From Eremophila alpestris peregrina (Eukaryota > Chordata > Aves > Passeriformes > Alaudidae), in assembly GCA_009792885.1 (NCBI GenBank), contig WMCF01000056.1, forward strand, positions 1,259,138 through 1,323,137: 64,000 nucleotides of DNA, written 5' to 3'. Below are positions 22,581 to 35,857 of this stretch, piece after piece. The position numbers and the translations under genes were made by a program. Positions within the stretch are counted from its first letter, which is position 1, and each line of letters begins with the position of its first letter. The notes under the pieces were generated by a model. The model had not been told where the DNA came from and did not search any database. It saw only the letters and a list, made by a program, of their open reading frames with translations.

Positions 22581-25500
22581 CATTTCAGAAATATGGTTTT
22601 TCTCCAGAGGAATAGCCAAGAGCAGTGACCAAGTCCCTGACACATCATCTTTTCATTCTTTGCAGAATTTCAAGGTTGTTCTGCTCAGTCAGAGAGCCCC
22701 AGGACCACCTGTTCTGCCTGAAAACAGCAGGTCATGACTGTGGATGTGAACTCTGAAGATGCAGTTGCAGAGCATCCTTTTGTGATGATCACAATGCCTC
22801 TCATTGTGAGAGGCTCTGACCTCTGACCAACCTGCCATGACAAGGCCACCTGACATAGTTCTGACTCAGCTCCTGGAATCTCACATGTTGGAATAAAACT
22901 GGGGTTTTTCACAACACGATGGATGAGTCCTACAGACCTTCACTGCTGCACTAGCCCTGATCTCCCTCAACCCCTCATCTCAGCTTCATGCCAGTCAGGC
23001 TCAATTACTGCATTTAAAACTCCTACCATCTGCAGGATGTGTCCTTCAGAGCCTTTTAGCCTAAACCCTTGGCAGAGAAGTGTTTAGAATGAGGTGATGG
23101 CTGTAAAGAGGGTCTGGATGTGCCTTAATTTCCCCAACAACATTAGGACAGGGATACCCTGCAACAGCTTTGCAGCCCTCATCTGTCAGAACCATCATCT
23201 CTCCATCCATTAAATCACTGGAATTGTCAGCCCATGGAAGCACACAAGTGTTTTGTACAACTAGAAAGACTAAGTAAGGAAGCAGGCAGGTTTCTAAATA
23301 CACTCAGAGCTTGCAACCAAGGAACCATAAAGGCAGAGACCTCAGACATCTCTAACATAAAACTTAGCAATTTTACATAAGCATGCAGAATCATTAGCAG
23401 TTGCAAAAAGCACCTGACAAATTCTCATGTAGCCACTATCAATGATTAATTAGGATTTAGAATCTTTCTTACTACTTCTCAGTCCAATTATCTGCTTGTT
23501 AAAATGGACTGATTCACAGCTAGACATTTCTTGTTAGGTTGTCCACTTTAGGATCTGCTGTTTTCTGGACACTGCTGAGGATGAGGAATAGCTGGAGAGA
23601 GAATATATAGAATCAACTTTTGTGTTGCCCAGCCCTTACTTTCTGCAGCCTCAATGAAGAAAAGAAAAATCAAAAACCCAAACACATGACAACATTTCAA
23701 GAGTGACACAGTTAGTTACTGTAGGTTTGGAACTTTCACATTCTTGGCACCCAGCACTTGCAACTGCATACATGAAACCAGCTCACAGAAACATTGATTA
23801 TTTTCCCCATAGCACTTCAAAGTAAGATAAAGGTTGAATACAGCTTGGAAATTCACATTGGATTAATCCTTCTGTCTGCAATCTTCAGGCTGTAAACAGG
23901 AAAATTATTGTTTAAAGGGAAGAAATAACCCAAGTGTGGTGATCTGCTGTATGTGCCTGTGTTTGCATCCAGTACAAGATGACCACAGAAGTAAATGAAC
24001 ACCTACTAATTATTTAGATCTAGAAATGGAAAGGCAGCATCTACTGGCCTAATTCCCATGTCTATCTACTCCCTGGAAATATTATCCTGTGAACTTCAGC
24101 ACCAGTAACTCTTGCAGCAAACTGAATGCTGAAGTACATGATCTGTAACAGTGAGCTCAAATATGGCTCTGGCCACTTGGCTTGTTATGGCAAGTACTGA
24201 GACGTGACAAACCTTTTCTGGCTCGTCATTCCCATCCACTGACCTCAGATCTTGTAACATATTTGCTATGTAAAGTCACCCGTTATTCAGTAGCAAGGAT
24301 TAGCAGCTGCAGTGAAAACCTGTGGGCCCTGAGTGCAGAGGCACCGAGCTCGGAAACTAAAAATTCCTACTTCAATTTACAATAGAGATGATTTAAACAA
24401 CTGCCCCAGATTTGGAAATCCCAAGTGGACAGGAGGAGTGGGCTCAGCACATCCACCTCACACCAAACTGCTGGCCACTACCACAACCCTACCAGCACAT
24501 CAAAGCAGCTGTGCCCTTTAAATGGCAATTCTGAGAAAGAAAAGCTCTCTCCAACAATCCTGGCTCTGCACAGAATCTGCTGTTGGCTTCTCTAGCTGAG
24601 CACGCTGCTGCATATCCACTTGGCAGAGCCAAAGGAAAGTGCACTTTATCCTGCATCCGTCAGCATTGGTGACAAGCAGATTCCACATAAGGGCATGAAA
24701 TAGCACATATCAGGGACAAGGTACTAGTGAGAAATGGGAGAGATTTAAACAAGAATTTCCATCTTTGCACTTCTGCCCTGGGAGAATGGACTTGAGGAGC
24801 TGCTCAGGAAGAGAAAAGATTTTTCCACAACTGACAAAGAAACTTCTACAGAGTGGCAGCAGATTTCCCTCTCTTTGTGCAGTTTCTAACACACTTGGAA
24901 CTGCTGTGAGCAGTGCTGAGCCTTCTGTATCTCATCTGAACTCTCATTCACATCAGAAATCCCTGCAAAGAAATGCAAGCACCCTTTTTCCCAAAGGAAG
25001 AAGTTCAAATAAAACAGCAGCACCTCAAGCCAAAGAGGAAGTTTTTAAATACCAAAAGTCATGTACAGACTGAGCAAAGTGGACAGTGAGGGTCTGGGTT
25101 TTGGGACAGTGCTTGAGTTGTGCTCCTGAGCTCCACTGCCAAAATGTAGGGTCTGAAGCAGCCCAGCCTGGGAAACAGGTCTCCAACATTGTTCTGAGAA
25201 CCAAATCCATGTTGCTGTAAAGTCCTAAATGCTGTCATACAGAAATGTCTTTGAAACAGCAGATAATTATTAAACTACTACAACAGCCTATAGTTACTTC
25301 TCCATGGCTCACTTTTCCCTTTATAGATGATAGGCAAAAAAAAAGTAAAATACCTGACTGATTAAATGCACATATTTGCAAAGGTATGTGTGTTTGTGCA
25401 CATACATGAGCACTGCTGCCTGCCTTTCAATTCCCAGGCAATTCCACAAGTTCTTAAATCCCCTTTGGCTAATCAGTTCAGACTATATATGGGCAGCCCA

Positions 25501-28375
25501 TTTCTGGAGTAACAGATGCTCCTAATTTAACCTTCAACATCACGCCTAGAAATTGTCCCATTTGGATGCCAGAGTCCCTAATTTGGAGTGGTGCCTGTCA
25601 GAACAGGGATGGTCACAGAGCGAGCTGCAGAGCTGCTCTGCCATTCAGAACTATGTGAACTAGTAAAAAGGCAAATAAAATAGTCAAGCCAGACTCAGTG
25701 CTCAGTAACACATGCTGCAGGGAGAGGGCAAAGCTGCAACAACTCAGCCAGAGCTGGAATTCAGGCAGGGGAGAAGAATCAAAAATAGTTTATTAGTGAA
25801 TCAGAGACATGGAAGGAGAGACAGTGAGGAATGGAACAGCATGTGGAGGAGGAGCTCTGCTGGAAAATAGATGCTCACATTATCACGGACAGAAAATAGA
25901 AGAAGTCTGAAATAGAGCTAGTCCAAAACAAATATTTCTGTGAATAGAAACATTTTAAATTAATTTTCTTCCTACTGAGTCCACAGGGTTCTTTTTGTAT
26001 CTGCAATATGTGACAGTTCTAGCAAATAATGTTGTAAGTAGGAATCTTGTAAACAAGAGCGTATTAATCATACGTTGGCATATACGCAAAGAATTCACAT
26101 AGAAAAGCATTTCCACTGAAATCCTAGAATTACCCTCATCCAATCCAAAAAGAGAAGCAAAATCACATGTGTAAAGTGAAGCAGCAGATTATTTGAATTT
26201 AAATACAGTATTTCCAACTCCAGCCATTCAGATGTCATCAATGAAAACCAGTTTTCTCATGGAAGCTGATACTGATGAATTGAAAGAGCACACTCACTAA
26301 ACAGTGAGGCACAGACAAATGTGGTCAAAGACTTGTCTGTCTTTTTCCAGCAATTATATCCACAGGTTTCTACCAACACAACCTGCTGCCCAGGGAGGTA
26401 GGTGGCGAAGGGAGGAATGGATTTGCCTAAAAAGACATACTAGAAATATCATTTACAAAACACAGATGAGTTTAGCAACAGCTGGAGCCCAGTTACTGGA
26501 AAGCAAATTAAGATCTTGGATCAGATATGCCTTGAGACAGGTTGAATCACTTTCCCAGTATCTGATCCCAGTGGTCTTCAGGGTATGTGGAATTGCTGTC
26601 ACCTTGTCTTTAATGTCAGTCAATGGAAGCCAGGTAATTACAATTAGAGACATTGCATAGATTTGCAGCCATATGTCCCCTAATGAACATGAAGAAAACA
26701 TTTTTGAAGCAATTTGCAAGTTATTTTAGGTGAGAATTGAAAACATTGATTTGCTTTAGAAGGAATCACTGAATTGTGCACTAGTCTCAAGATATCAAGG
26801 TGCAGTAATTAATTATTTTAGACCTGCAGCAATTTCATCTTGGAAAGGCTCACTTTAACTGAGAGCAGGTGCATTTCTCAGCTTGTTCTAAAACAAAGAT
26901 CCAGAGGTATGGGAAACACAGGCCTTTTTTGGAACAAAGTCTGATTAAAAAGAAATGAAAAAACAGCCATGTTCAGTCTGAACCTTTACTCAGAGCTGGC
27001 TCTTTTTGGAGTTCTCTGCCACTCAGATCCAGTCCCAGCTGAGGCTCTCTGGAGAGTCACTCTCATCTCTTTGGGGTACATAAACTAACAGGGGCTGAAT
27101 GCAGCTGAACATTGTACATTGCAGTGAAACCCCCCGAAAAGGAGAAAAATGTGTTTATTAATTTGTTAATTAAGTATGTTTTGATTTCCTCAGATTATTT
27201 GGTTCTACATTTAAGAGAAGTGGTGGAGACTTGAAAATATTAAGTGAGTCATATACTGCAGGTTTTATTTGCTTCTACATTTTTATATATAAATAGTAAA
27301 AAAAGCAATTTTTAGTATTTATTTCTCAACACAGATAAGGGGGTTACCATGGCTACCAGTCTCCAGTAACATGGTTTAAAAGGACAAAAAAAGGAAACCA
27401 GACTGGAGCTTGAAATAATCAGGTTGCTCTGCCCAAAATGTACACCATGCGTTTTATGATAGGAACGGGGGACTAAAATCAGACAGGCTGGAAAAATACA
27501 ACACTGAAAACAAAAACAAGGAAAAGGAGTTAAAAAAGTATGTGAGCCATGCACGCAACTTCAGATTCAATACATTTCCAAGCACACAGAACACCTCAGC
27601 AGGACGTAAGCAGCTCTGGCTTTGAAGCAAACACAATAAAGTCCCTGAAAAAAAATGAAAGAAAACTGCTTCCTGAGGAGGTTAATGCAGCTCCACAGGC
27701 AGTGCACACAGGACAGCCCAGTCCCTGGGATCAATGTCCATTTTAATGCCCAGGTACAAAGATTAAACCCTGCCCAGCTCCTGACCTGTTGTGAGTGACA
27801 TGGAAAATTCCTCATTGTGTCCATGTCCTTCTTCCTCTCCCCTCTCAAGGCAAAACACAGCTAAAACCCATTTCCCAGTGCTGTAAACATATGCTGGAAG
27901 TTCTTGGTGTTGCTCTGCCCAGATGCCCAGGCAAAGAAGACAGCATGACTTGGTTCTTCCAGAGTTTTTTCACCCTTCTGTTTTTATTACAGAGAAGAGT
28001 TTCATGGTCTTCAAGTATGGAAATCTGATGCTTCTAACACTTGAATTTCTGATATACTGAAGGCTTCAGACAGATGTTTGAACTATTTTATTGATGCAGT
28101 ACAAAGGACTCTTTTACATACCAGACTTTCACCAAGAACAGGCAGATATATGCTTATCTTTCAAAAGCTGAGCAAAGAAGGTGTTAAATAAAGGCCTGAG
28201 AAGAATGTGTGAGGGTGATTCATTTTATATTGATACAAACACTGTTCACAAAACTGTAGGCTCATCTAAACAGTGTCATATATTTAGAGGAGGAAAAATT
28301 TACTTGGCTGCATAGGATGATGCACTTTCCAATTCATTGTCATATGATCAAGCTGAGTGTAGTGATAATTTATTG
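22581..28375. other. Non-coding, nothing firmly recognised
   Basis: About 5.8 kb without a supportable exon. Near 26,058-26,092 a short hairpin (GCGTAT...ATACGC) occurs. AT-rich blocks around 27,120-27,310 carry TTAATTTGTTAATTAAG. The short open frames do not look like proteins. Confidence 0.45.
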
Positions 28376-28480
28376 AGAAAAAGTAATTTATGCATATACA
28401 ATTGGGACTTTAAATCATAAATACAGCTGTGAGACTCAGATTTTTTCAAAATTATCTTTTTTCCTCTCCCCCCCCCTCAG
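28376..28480. other. AT-rich block with TATGCATA palindrome, then C-run
   Basis: ATTTATGCATATACAATT near 28,386 contains the 8-bp palindrome TATGCATA (28,389-28,396), a POU-type dimer half-site arrangement. A run of nine C lies near 28,469-28,477. Confidence 0.3.
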
Positions 28481-31400
28481 CTCTACTAACATCATCCTTA
28501 TATTCCCTTACTACCAACACCAAGTGTTTAGAGCACACTGGCCCATCCAGCAACAGCCCCTTTGTGTACACCTAGCCTGAACACTGCTCAGTGGCAGTGG
28601 GGAAGGCCTGGTCCTTTCACAAGATCTGCCTCCTAATTTGTCTCATTCTGAATTTTCTCATTACTTCAAATCACATGAGCAAAAAACAACAAGATGCCCC
28701 CTTGGCAATGCCAGCAGCATCAGCAAATTTTAACAATAGTTTGTTTGTGTGCTTTTCAACCTCATGATGGCCTCTGGGTGTTTGACTCAAGAGCCTGATA
28801 TTTGTTGGAAATTCTGTAGTGCCAGAAGCATATTCTTTGTGGAAGAGTTAGAAGTACAAGTTGTTTTCAAAAGCAACACAAAAAGTATCTCTCTGAAGAT
28901 GAGGGGACAGGTTTTTTATATATTTAAATTTTAAAAGGTCCTAATTATACAAGTAAAATCTATTTCTCTGTCCCTCACTAATTTATCCCCACATGTCCCT
29001 CAGGCACAGCCCAATGAACTGCAGCAGCACTGAAGCAATTTTCCCTCCTGCTCCAGGAGCAGTGCCTTGTGCTGCGATGTGACAGTTCAAAGTGTGCACG
29101 TTTTATTTTAATGAAACATCATGATAGCTCATTAAAGAGGATGGCAATGAATTGTGGATTCTCTCCTGTTCCCAAGTTATGTATACAAATGAATGCTCAC
29201 TTTTCTTCACAAGGTACAGGCAGAGTTCAGCTGAGACAGATGTCTGCTGCATCAATTGTGCTAACAACCCCCTCTGACAGGCAGCCCCAGGATAAGGCTC
29301 TGATTACCACAGCTAGACCCAGCTTATGGGTCACTGGAGAATTATGATGAGACCATATACATTTTTCTTAGAAGACAGAAAAACAGGATAGGATGAGTAA
29401 GTTCTGGCTCACTAGAAGCTTTTTTTTTTTCCTCAGGATGGAGGTGCTCAAGTTCTTAATGAATAATACTTTGTTAATGGCTTGACATGGATGGAAGAAG
29501 GGGGAGGGACCAAAAACAGGAAACAAGAAAAGCAGGTAATGCAGACTTGTAGATGACATTCTGCAAGCTTTCAGGAAAACAACACAGAGATAGGTTCTGG
29601 CAGAATGAGACACACAGACAAAGCACCTGAACAACCCACAACTCAAGGCAGAAAGGATGCAGAGATGTGCAAACACTCCACAGGAAAGTTTTCAGAATAC
29701 AGGTTCTGGTAGTTGGCAACCCTGTTCTTCCAGTTCCCTGTGCTGCTCTGGAGAGCTTGTCCAGGAAGGGACTGCCAGGACTGAAAGAGTGAGTGTACAG
29801 GGAACCACCTCCCACACTGCTGTGTCTCTGCAGATTTGCAGTGAGGTTAATGAGAAATGCACAGTGAGCATGCACTGCTCCTCTGCACTGGCACTGAGTC
29901 CCTGGGTGCTTTTGGCCTCACTCCTGATGAGCCACCCAACCTCAGAATTCAAATCCAAAGTCAGGAAGGACAGATCAAGCCCTTCACTTCTGGAGTCTGC
30001 ATAAAAAGGGGGAAACAATCTCTGCTGCAGCTCTGTGAGGCATTTCTCTGCCTCAGAATAGAAACCATCATAGAAAATAATGCAGAGACCATGCAGGAAA
30101 GGAAAGGAAGGGATAAATAAGAGGAGTAAATTTTCAGGGTTTTGATTTTTGTAACCTGCCATTTTCCAGTCAGGCCACACTAGGATGGAGATTGCACCAG
30201 TCACCCACTTCAGGTGCAATCCAGTCATTTGTGGAACAATCCTTTGTGGCTTTATTTGGATATATCCTCACTACCCCTTTCACTTTTCTGCTGAGTCTGT
30301 CCCCTCCTCTGAGGTACCTGTGACAGTTGGCTTCTACAGCCTACATCAGAAAACAGAAAAAAAAACCTAAACAATACTTGATGAACACTAGAAAAAGTGT
30401 TTGCTTCACTAAATTCTCAAAAGTTGTCAACATTTTGCTTAGAATTTACATGCTTTAAAATATAGCTAACTATGTTTTCTTGGCAAAAATAATGAAATGA
30501 AATTTTTTAAAATGAAAATAAAAATAGGATTGCTAAAATAAAGGGCTTTTTGAATCAATTTGATTCAGTAGAAAAAATAGGGAGGGGAGTTGAATCCCAG
30601 ATTTCTTTGCCTGTTTGTTTGAGCACTGATACATATCAACCTCCACCAGTACATTATTGTGCTGGCTGAATAAAAGTGGCCTTCAGATGAGTCTCCAGAA
30701 AAGCTCCTGCTCACCACTCTGCTAAAACACTTCAAATAACTCATCACTCACTGCACCTGTGGCTCTCCAGTTTCTTCAGCCTCTTGCACTGCAGAGCTAC
30801 AAAACCAAGATGTGTCCATGCCACCCTGCAGATGTCAGGCACAGGAGGATTCAGGACTCACCAACAGTCACACCAGAGTTGTGACACAGAGCAAGAAACC
30901 AAACTCAGGTTCCCTGTGCCAAGGCTCATCTTTAGAAAGGGGCTGAACACCAGATTCACACAGGCACTTAATAAAATACAGAAAGTGTTCTTGAGAGGAG
31001 TGCCTTGGAGATAACACAGCACTGCAGTTATTCCCTAAGCCTGATGGACACTTACATACACTCAGGTGATCAAATTAACAGCACTGCCTAATTTCCCATG
31101 TACAGCACCTCAAATATAGCTCACCTTATGGGCTGAATTTAAAACTAAAAACAAATGAGTGTTTTGGAATATCCTGAATAAATTTTTGGCAGATACTTCT
31201 ATAATAGGATTTTTAAATTAAATATAAATAACAATACGGATACTCAATTCAAAAAAGAAAGAAAATCCACTAAAATGTCTTATTATCAGGATTTATGGCT
31301 CTCCCAATTTTTATCCTAATTATTGTAGAATCTCATATTCATATTGGGGGTTTATTACAAAATCTTATCAAATTCAAAAATATATTCCCTGTTAAAACCT

Positions 31401-31789
31401 GAATTTCAGTACAGTCCCACAAAAAGCCACCAGTATAATGAGAAGGGACACTGCTAACATCAACAATCTTCTCCTCCTCTTCCATGTCATTCATTTCCAA
31501 TGTTACTGAGGAGGAATTCCTGAGAGCATCCCTCTGGGTTAAGGTATACAGATCATTGATTTATGTATAAACTCATTCAAAAGAAATTGAATCTACCTAC
31601 ATAAATAAAGGTTATAAAATAGCAATTCCCAAAGACTTTTTTATTCTGTTAATCCAATAATGCGTTTTCCTTTTATTTTTTTTGCTTTCCTTGATGTTTC
31701 TTCCACCCATATTTTAAGGCAATTTCAAGACAAGTAAATCCAGGCAATAAATATTTTTGCTGGGTCTGATCTGCGAATTATCAAACCTA
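28481..31789. other. Non-coding, nothing firmly recognised
   Basis: A perfect short palindrome TGAATCAATTTGATTCA lies near 30,551-30,567. The stretch 31,140-31,400 is very AT-rich. A 178-codon minus-strand frame at 29,692-30,228 has no splice or compositional support. Confidence 0.45.
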
Positions 31790-32130
31790 ATGACACTCTG
31801 ACAACAGCGCGTTCCTCCTGCCATGGGAAATTTATCACAGGCAACTCGAGCACCACCGAGCAGGGAGGACTCCACCCCTCCTGATTTGTGCGACTCAAAA
31901 GGAAACACACACGTTTTAAAGTTGCAAAGCTGCGATTCCATTTTGTCTTCTGCTGGGCGTGTTTGATCAGATCAGAGCTTGCAAACCAAGCTCTCCTCTG
32001 CGGTCTGCATGTGAGAGGGGAGAGAGTTGTTTTTGTGGGAATGATCTAGCTCGGGAAAAATGCCGAGGTTAGCACACCCTTGTGTAAAACACATTGCCGG
32101 CATTACTTGGCACCGCTGCCTGCAGGTCAA
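31790..32130. promoter_or_regulatory. Mild CpG-enriched element
   Basis: CpG dinucleotides are clearly denser than in the flanks (ACAGCGCG, AACTCGAGCACCACCGAG, TGCGATTCC, GGGCGTG, GCTCGGG, TGCCGAGG, ATTGCCGGC) without reaching island density. This could be a weak promoter, an enhancer or a hypomethylated element. No exon with paired splice sites is obvious beside it. Confidence 0.3.
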
Positions 32131-35100
32131 GCTTCTGCTCATGTCAGCAGTCTTGGCTCTTTTGGAGGAAGCTTGGCAGGATGATGGAAAAAAAAAATCA
32201 TACATCCCTCCTCAATTAATCCTCCCCTCTTCTCCTCACCCTTTGGACACCGGCTGCAGCACCAGTAAAGTTGGATGGTTCTACTCACCTGGGCTGGGAC
32301 ATCATCTAATGCTAATTTAAATCATGGTTTTCCTCACAGGAATAAAAGATTTATTCCAAGTTTCCTTGACCTCTCAAAAAGTTGTAAGGAATGAGAGAGA
32401 AGTAAAGAAATAAAGTCCTACTCACCCCAGGAAAAGCAAGGGCAGAGGGAGACAGGTTAAAATCACTTGTTTAAGTGGCTGATCAGAGTTGAAAATAAAG
32501 CCTATTATATTAATATGCTGTGACCACACACAAGTCTGCTGTGATACACTGGTACATATCACTGCAAAATCAGCACACCTGAACAGTGACACACATCCAC
32601 AGGTTGCAACATCACCTCTTCCAAACAATGTCCAGTATCCCACCAGCTCTGAGAAACTGCTTCTGAGAAGGAGAGGCTGACTGGATGGCAGCAGGCAGCC
32701 ATGTCCCCCCTCAGGGGACACAGGGAAGGAAAAAAAAAAAGAAAATGGGTGCAAGACTCAGGAAAGGAAACAGCTCCAGCAAACCACAAGGTTGTCCTGC
32801 AGTGGTCTCGAGGTTTTGTGCTTCAGTGAAGTGTTTAACATCAGAGAAAAGCAGGATTCATTCTCCTGACCATAAAGAAGACTCATGACTGAAAACAACA
32901 TTCCCAGCATCAGCAGAGCTGAGACTGCACACACAGCTGAGTTCTGCTCCTACCCACGGGAGGGCAGGGCTGCTCTCACATGTTACATGTATGACACAAG
33001 CACGTTTTTACATAATATTAACACATGTGCAACTTCAGTACCAAACACCTCTTACACAGTTTCAAACAGCTTTGGTAAGAGGAAACAAAACTTGTCTCTT
33101 TACATAGATGTCTGGAGGAACAAATACACAATGTGGTTCTTTGGGGAGAACTGCAAAAGAGACTCCAACTGAGCTCTACAAACTGCAACTGCAGTCCCAA
33201 AGCCAGGACTAGGAAATTCCAAAACCAGATGACTGAGGTGGCAATGAGATGGCAGGAAGAGCATTTACCCAGGAGAGGAAGAAAAAACACTTTACAAAAT
33301 GGTGTTAAGATTCTTCTTAAGCACAATCAGAAGGGCTTTAGTAACAAGAAAAGACAAGTACAGACCTCCCCGAGTTAAGATGATACACAGCAAATAGGAT
33401 TTCCGAAAATGCAATTTGTCTTTGCTGTAATAGGAATGAAGTGACTGATACTTGTTTGCATAAAGATGGAACTCTCAATCCTTGCATACACAAATCTTCA
33501 AAATAATGATCTAACATAGCTGCAGTATTTATTTTAATTCTTTAGTAGGTGTGCATGTTGCTACTTTCAAGGAATCAGAGGTTGAATGGAGGTCCCAATA
33601 ACCACAGAGATTTCAGCTCATATTACTCTTGTCATGGAATGAAGAAGACTCAAACTACAAACCATATGTACACTGCTTCTCATCCTTACAAATAACATGT
33701 CATATCTCTTTTGACTTAAAGGTTTTACCATTTTTTTTATTCCACATGGAATAAAAATGTTAACCTATTTATTCACATTATCAGATCCAGCAATTCCAAC
33801 CCAGACAAGAAAACAAAATGAAAGACACCACGCAGGCCAGTGCACAAATCCAGAGCATGAATCTTCCTCCAGCCAAAAGAGAAGAATGTCCTTTTTATAG
33901 GGCCGTTACATTTGTTTATATTATTTTCATAGAGCAGATCCAAGTTCTGCATTTGGCACACATTACTCAGCAGCCAACAGAAGAATTAAATCAATCAATA
34001 TAGCTGCCAGTGTGCAGGCCCTAACAGCTGGCCAGAGCAGTTGTGTGTGCAAACATGCACTGCGTGCTCTGCTAATCCATGCACACATGCAAATGCACAG
34101 CAGGAAAGTTTAAATTAAGCCATGTCACTTTAAAATACCCCAGGTATCAGAACTGAGCCTAATACTCTAGCATGGAGCATTTCAAGGAAGCAAATTATTT
34201 ATTTGGCAGCTCCAGTTTTTGTTCTTTGGGACTTCCCACCTGCCAGGCTGTAAGGGCTCCTTTTACCTGAACAGAGATTTCTCTTCTACTTGAAAGCCAA
34301 AGGCAGCTGCCCAGGGATCAGCACCTCACAGAGCTAGGGCTGGTAAATGAGGTGAGGTAACCCTTCCCAGGCTGTGCTACAGAGAAAGTAGAAGTAAAAC
34401 ACAGCACAGGAAAGGATCTCCAGACTTCCTGAAGGTCCCTCTCCTGTGTCACACAAGGACAGGTGGAGGAAGAGCCCTCCTTTGCTCACCAACTCCCCTT
34501 GAAGGGCCAATCTCCACTCCCAAAGGCTCTTTGCCCTTCTTTAACACATCCATGTAATGCCTATTCACTGGTCCTCTCCCTGTTGTGCCTTCATGACTGA
34601 GACCATCTGTGCTGAATGCCTGATCTGTGATCCTGCACACTCTGGGGAGGACATGGGTGCACAAAGTGCTGTCTCCAGGCTGAACACTCTTGTTCAGTAG
34701 CTGCAGGAATGGAGCACTGAGGAGAGAGCAAAAGAGTGCACAGAATTCAAGTGACCACAGGTGGGTTACCCTGTCACCTCCTGAAATACAGGAACTCTGC
34801 AGCAGGAAAGCACCTATAGCTCTGAGTGCCACACAGAAACCACCCACATGCTCTGTGGGAATGAATGGAAAGTTGCTCACCTCACACCTCTGCCACTGTT
34901 TCAGAAAAGCAGACCAGAGCTGCCAACTGCTATGATGGGAATTAAAGAGAAATAGGAAAGGGTGGAGGAAATTGAGAACCAGTTTGCACTGACACTGAGG
35001 CACCATGCTCTGGGATCAGTGTGACAATCCCTGCCAGGTTTTCCTCAGGTCCCTGATGCTGCTGACATGGTCACTGCTAACCTCAGGCCAACAGGGATGG

Positions 35101-35522
35101 ATGGCACCTTGTTTTCCCATGTACCAACTGTTAGATACAACTCCCTGTGTCTTGTCAGCTTGATGGTTCAGGACATCATAAAAAAGAATTAGCAATGTTT
35201 AACCAGCCCCTCTCCCCTCCAAGCCCACTGTGTCCCAAGCCAATGGACAAGACACACACAGAGACAGATGAAGTCAGTGACAGGCAATGCTGAACTACTC
35301 CTGAAGAAATCTGAGCTTGAGCCAATATCCACAGAAAACACTGGGAAATGTTCTTCTTCAGTAGGTGTTGGGCAGCAGTTATCACTCATCACTCATTACT
35401 ACATTCAATGGAAATGGATAAAAATTCCAAAACTAGGATCCTTGGGGATACAACACTTTACATGGAGACAGAAGGTTTAGCATTAGAATCCTGATATAAC
35501 ATTACTATGACAGACAGGTGTT
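32131..35522. other. Non-coding, one octamer-bearing spot
   Basis: A POU octamer ATGCAAAT lies at 34,087-34,094 within an alternating CATGCACACATGCAAATGCA stretch. A 185-codon minus-strand frame at 34,449-35,006 has no other coding support. No gene is recognised. Confidence 0.45.
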
Positions 35523-35857
35523 ACCCAGGAGCAAACCCACTGAAGTCAGTGGACGTACTCCAGTGTAAAACCTGCACAACTGGGAGAAGAGACAGGGTCA
35601 GCATCAAATGGGGATAGCAGAGGTGGGGATTTTGGGAACGACCTGTGTAAAAATGTCCACACATACTTTGCACACATCATTGCTATGATTAATTTCTTGT
35701 GCATGAAGTACTCAAAATGTGGGCTTGAACTTGCTAACTCCAGTAGGAGAATAGACTCCCAGAGCAGATCCTCAGCTGGAGTAAATTAACATAACCCTAT
35801 CAAAACTAAGAGAACTATATATTGATTTATAGCACCAACAGATCTGGTCTGGAGGCA
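35523..35857. repeat. Palindromic ancient amniote repeat relic
   Basis: The arms at 35,765-35,793 (starting CAGATCCTCAGCTGGAG) and 35,818-35,846 (ending AACAGATCTG) are inverted complements at 20 of 29 positions, around a 24-nt spacer. Upstream, near 35,536, is CCCACTGAAGTCAGTGG, another palindromic motif. Sequences of the type 'GATCCTCAGCTGGTGTAAAT' paired with their complement recur in turtle, crocodile and bird genomes as an old interspersed element. I recall the motif but cannot name the family with certainty. Confidence 0.5.

Noticed and set aside
29692..30228. 178-codon minus-strand frame
   Set aside because: Composition looks random and no splice sites or motif are visible.
34449..35006. 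185-codon minus-strand frame
   Set aside because: No motif, no start or splice context, typical chance frame.
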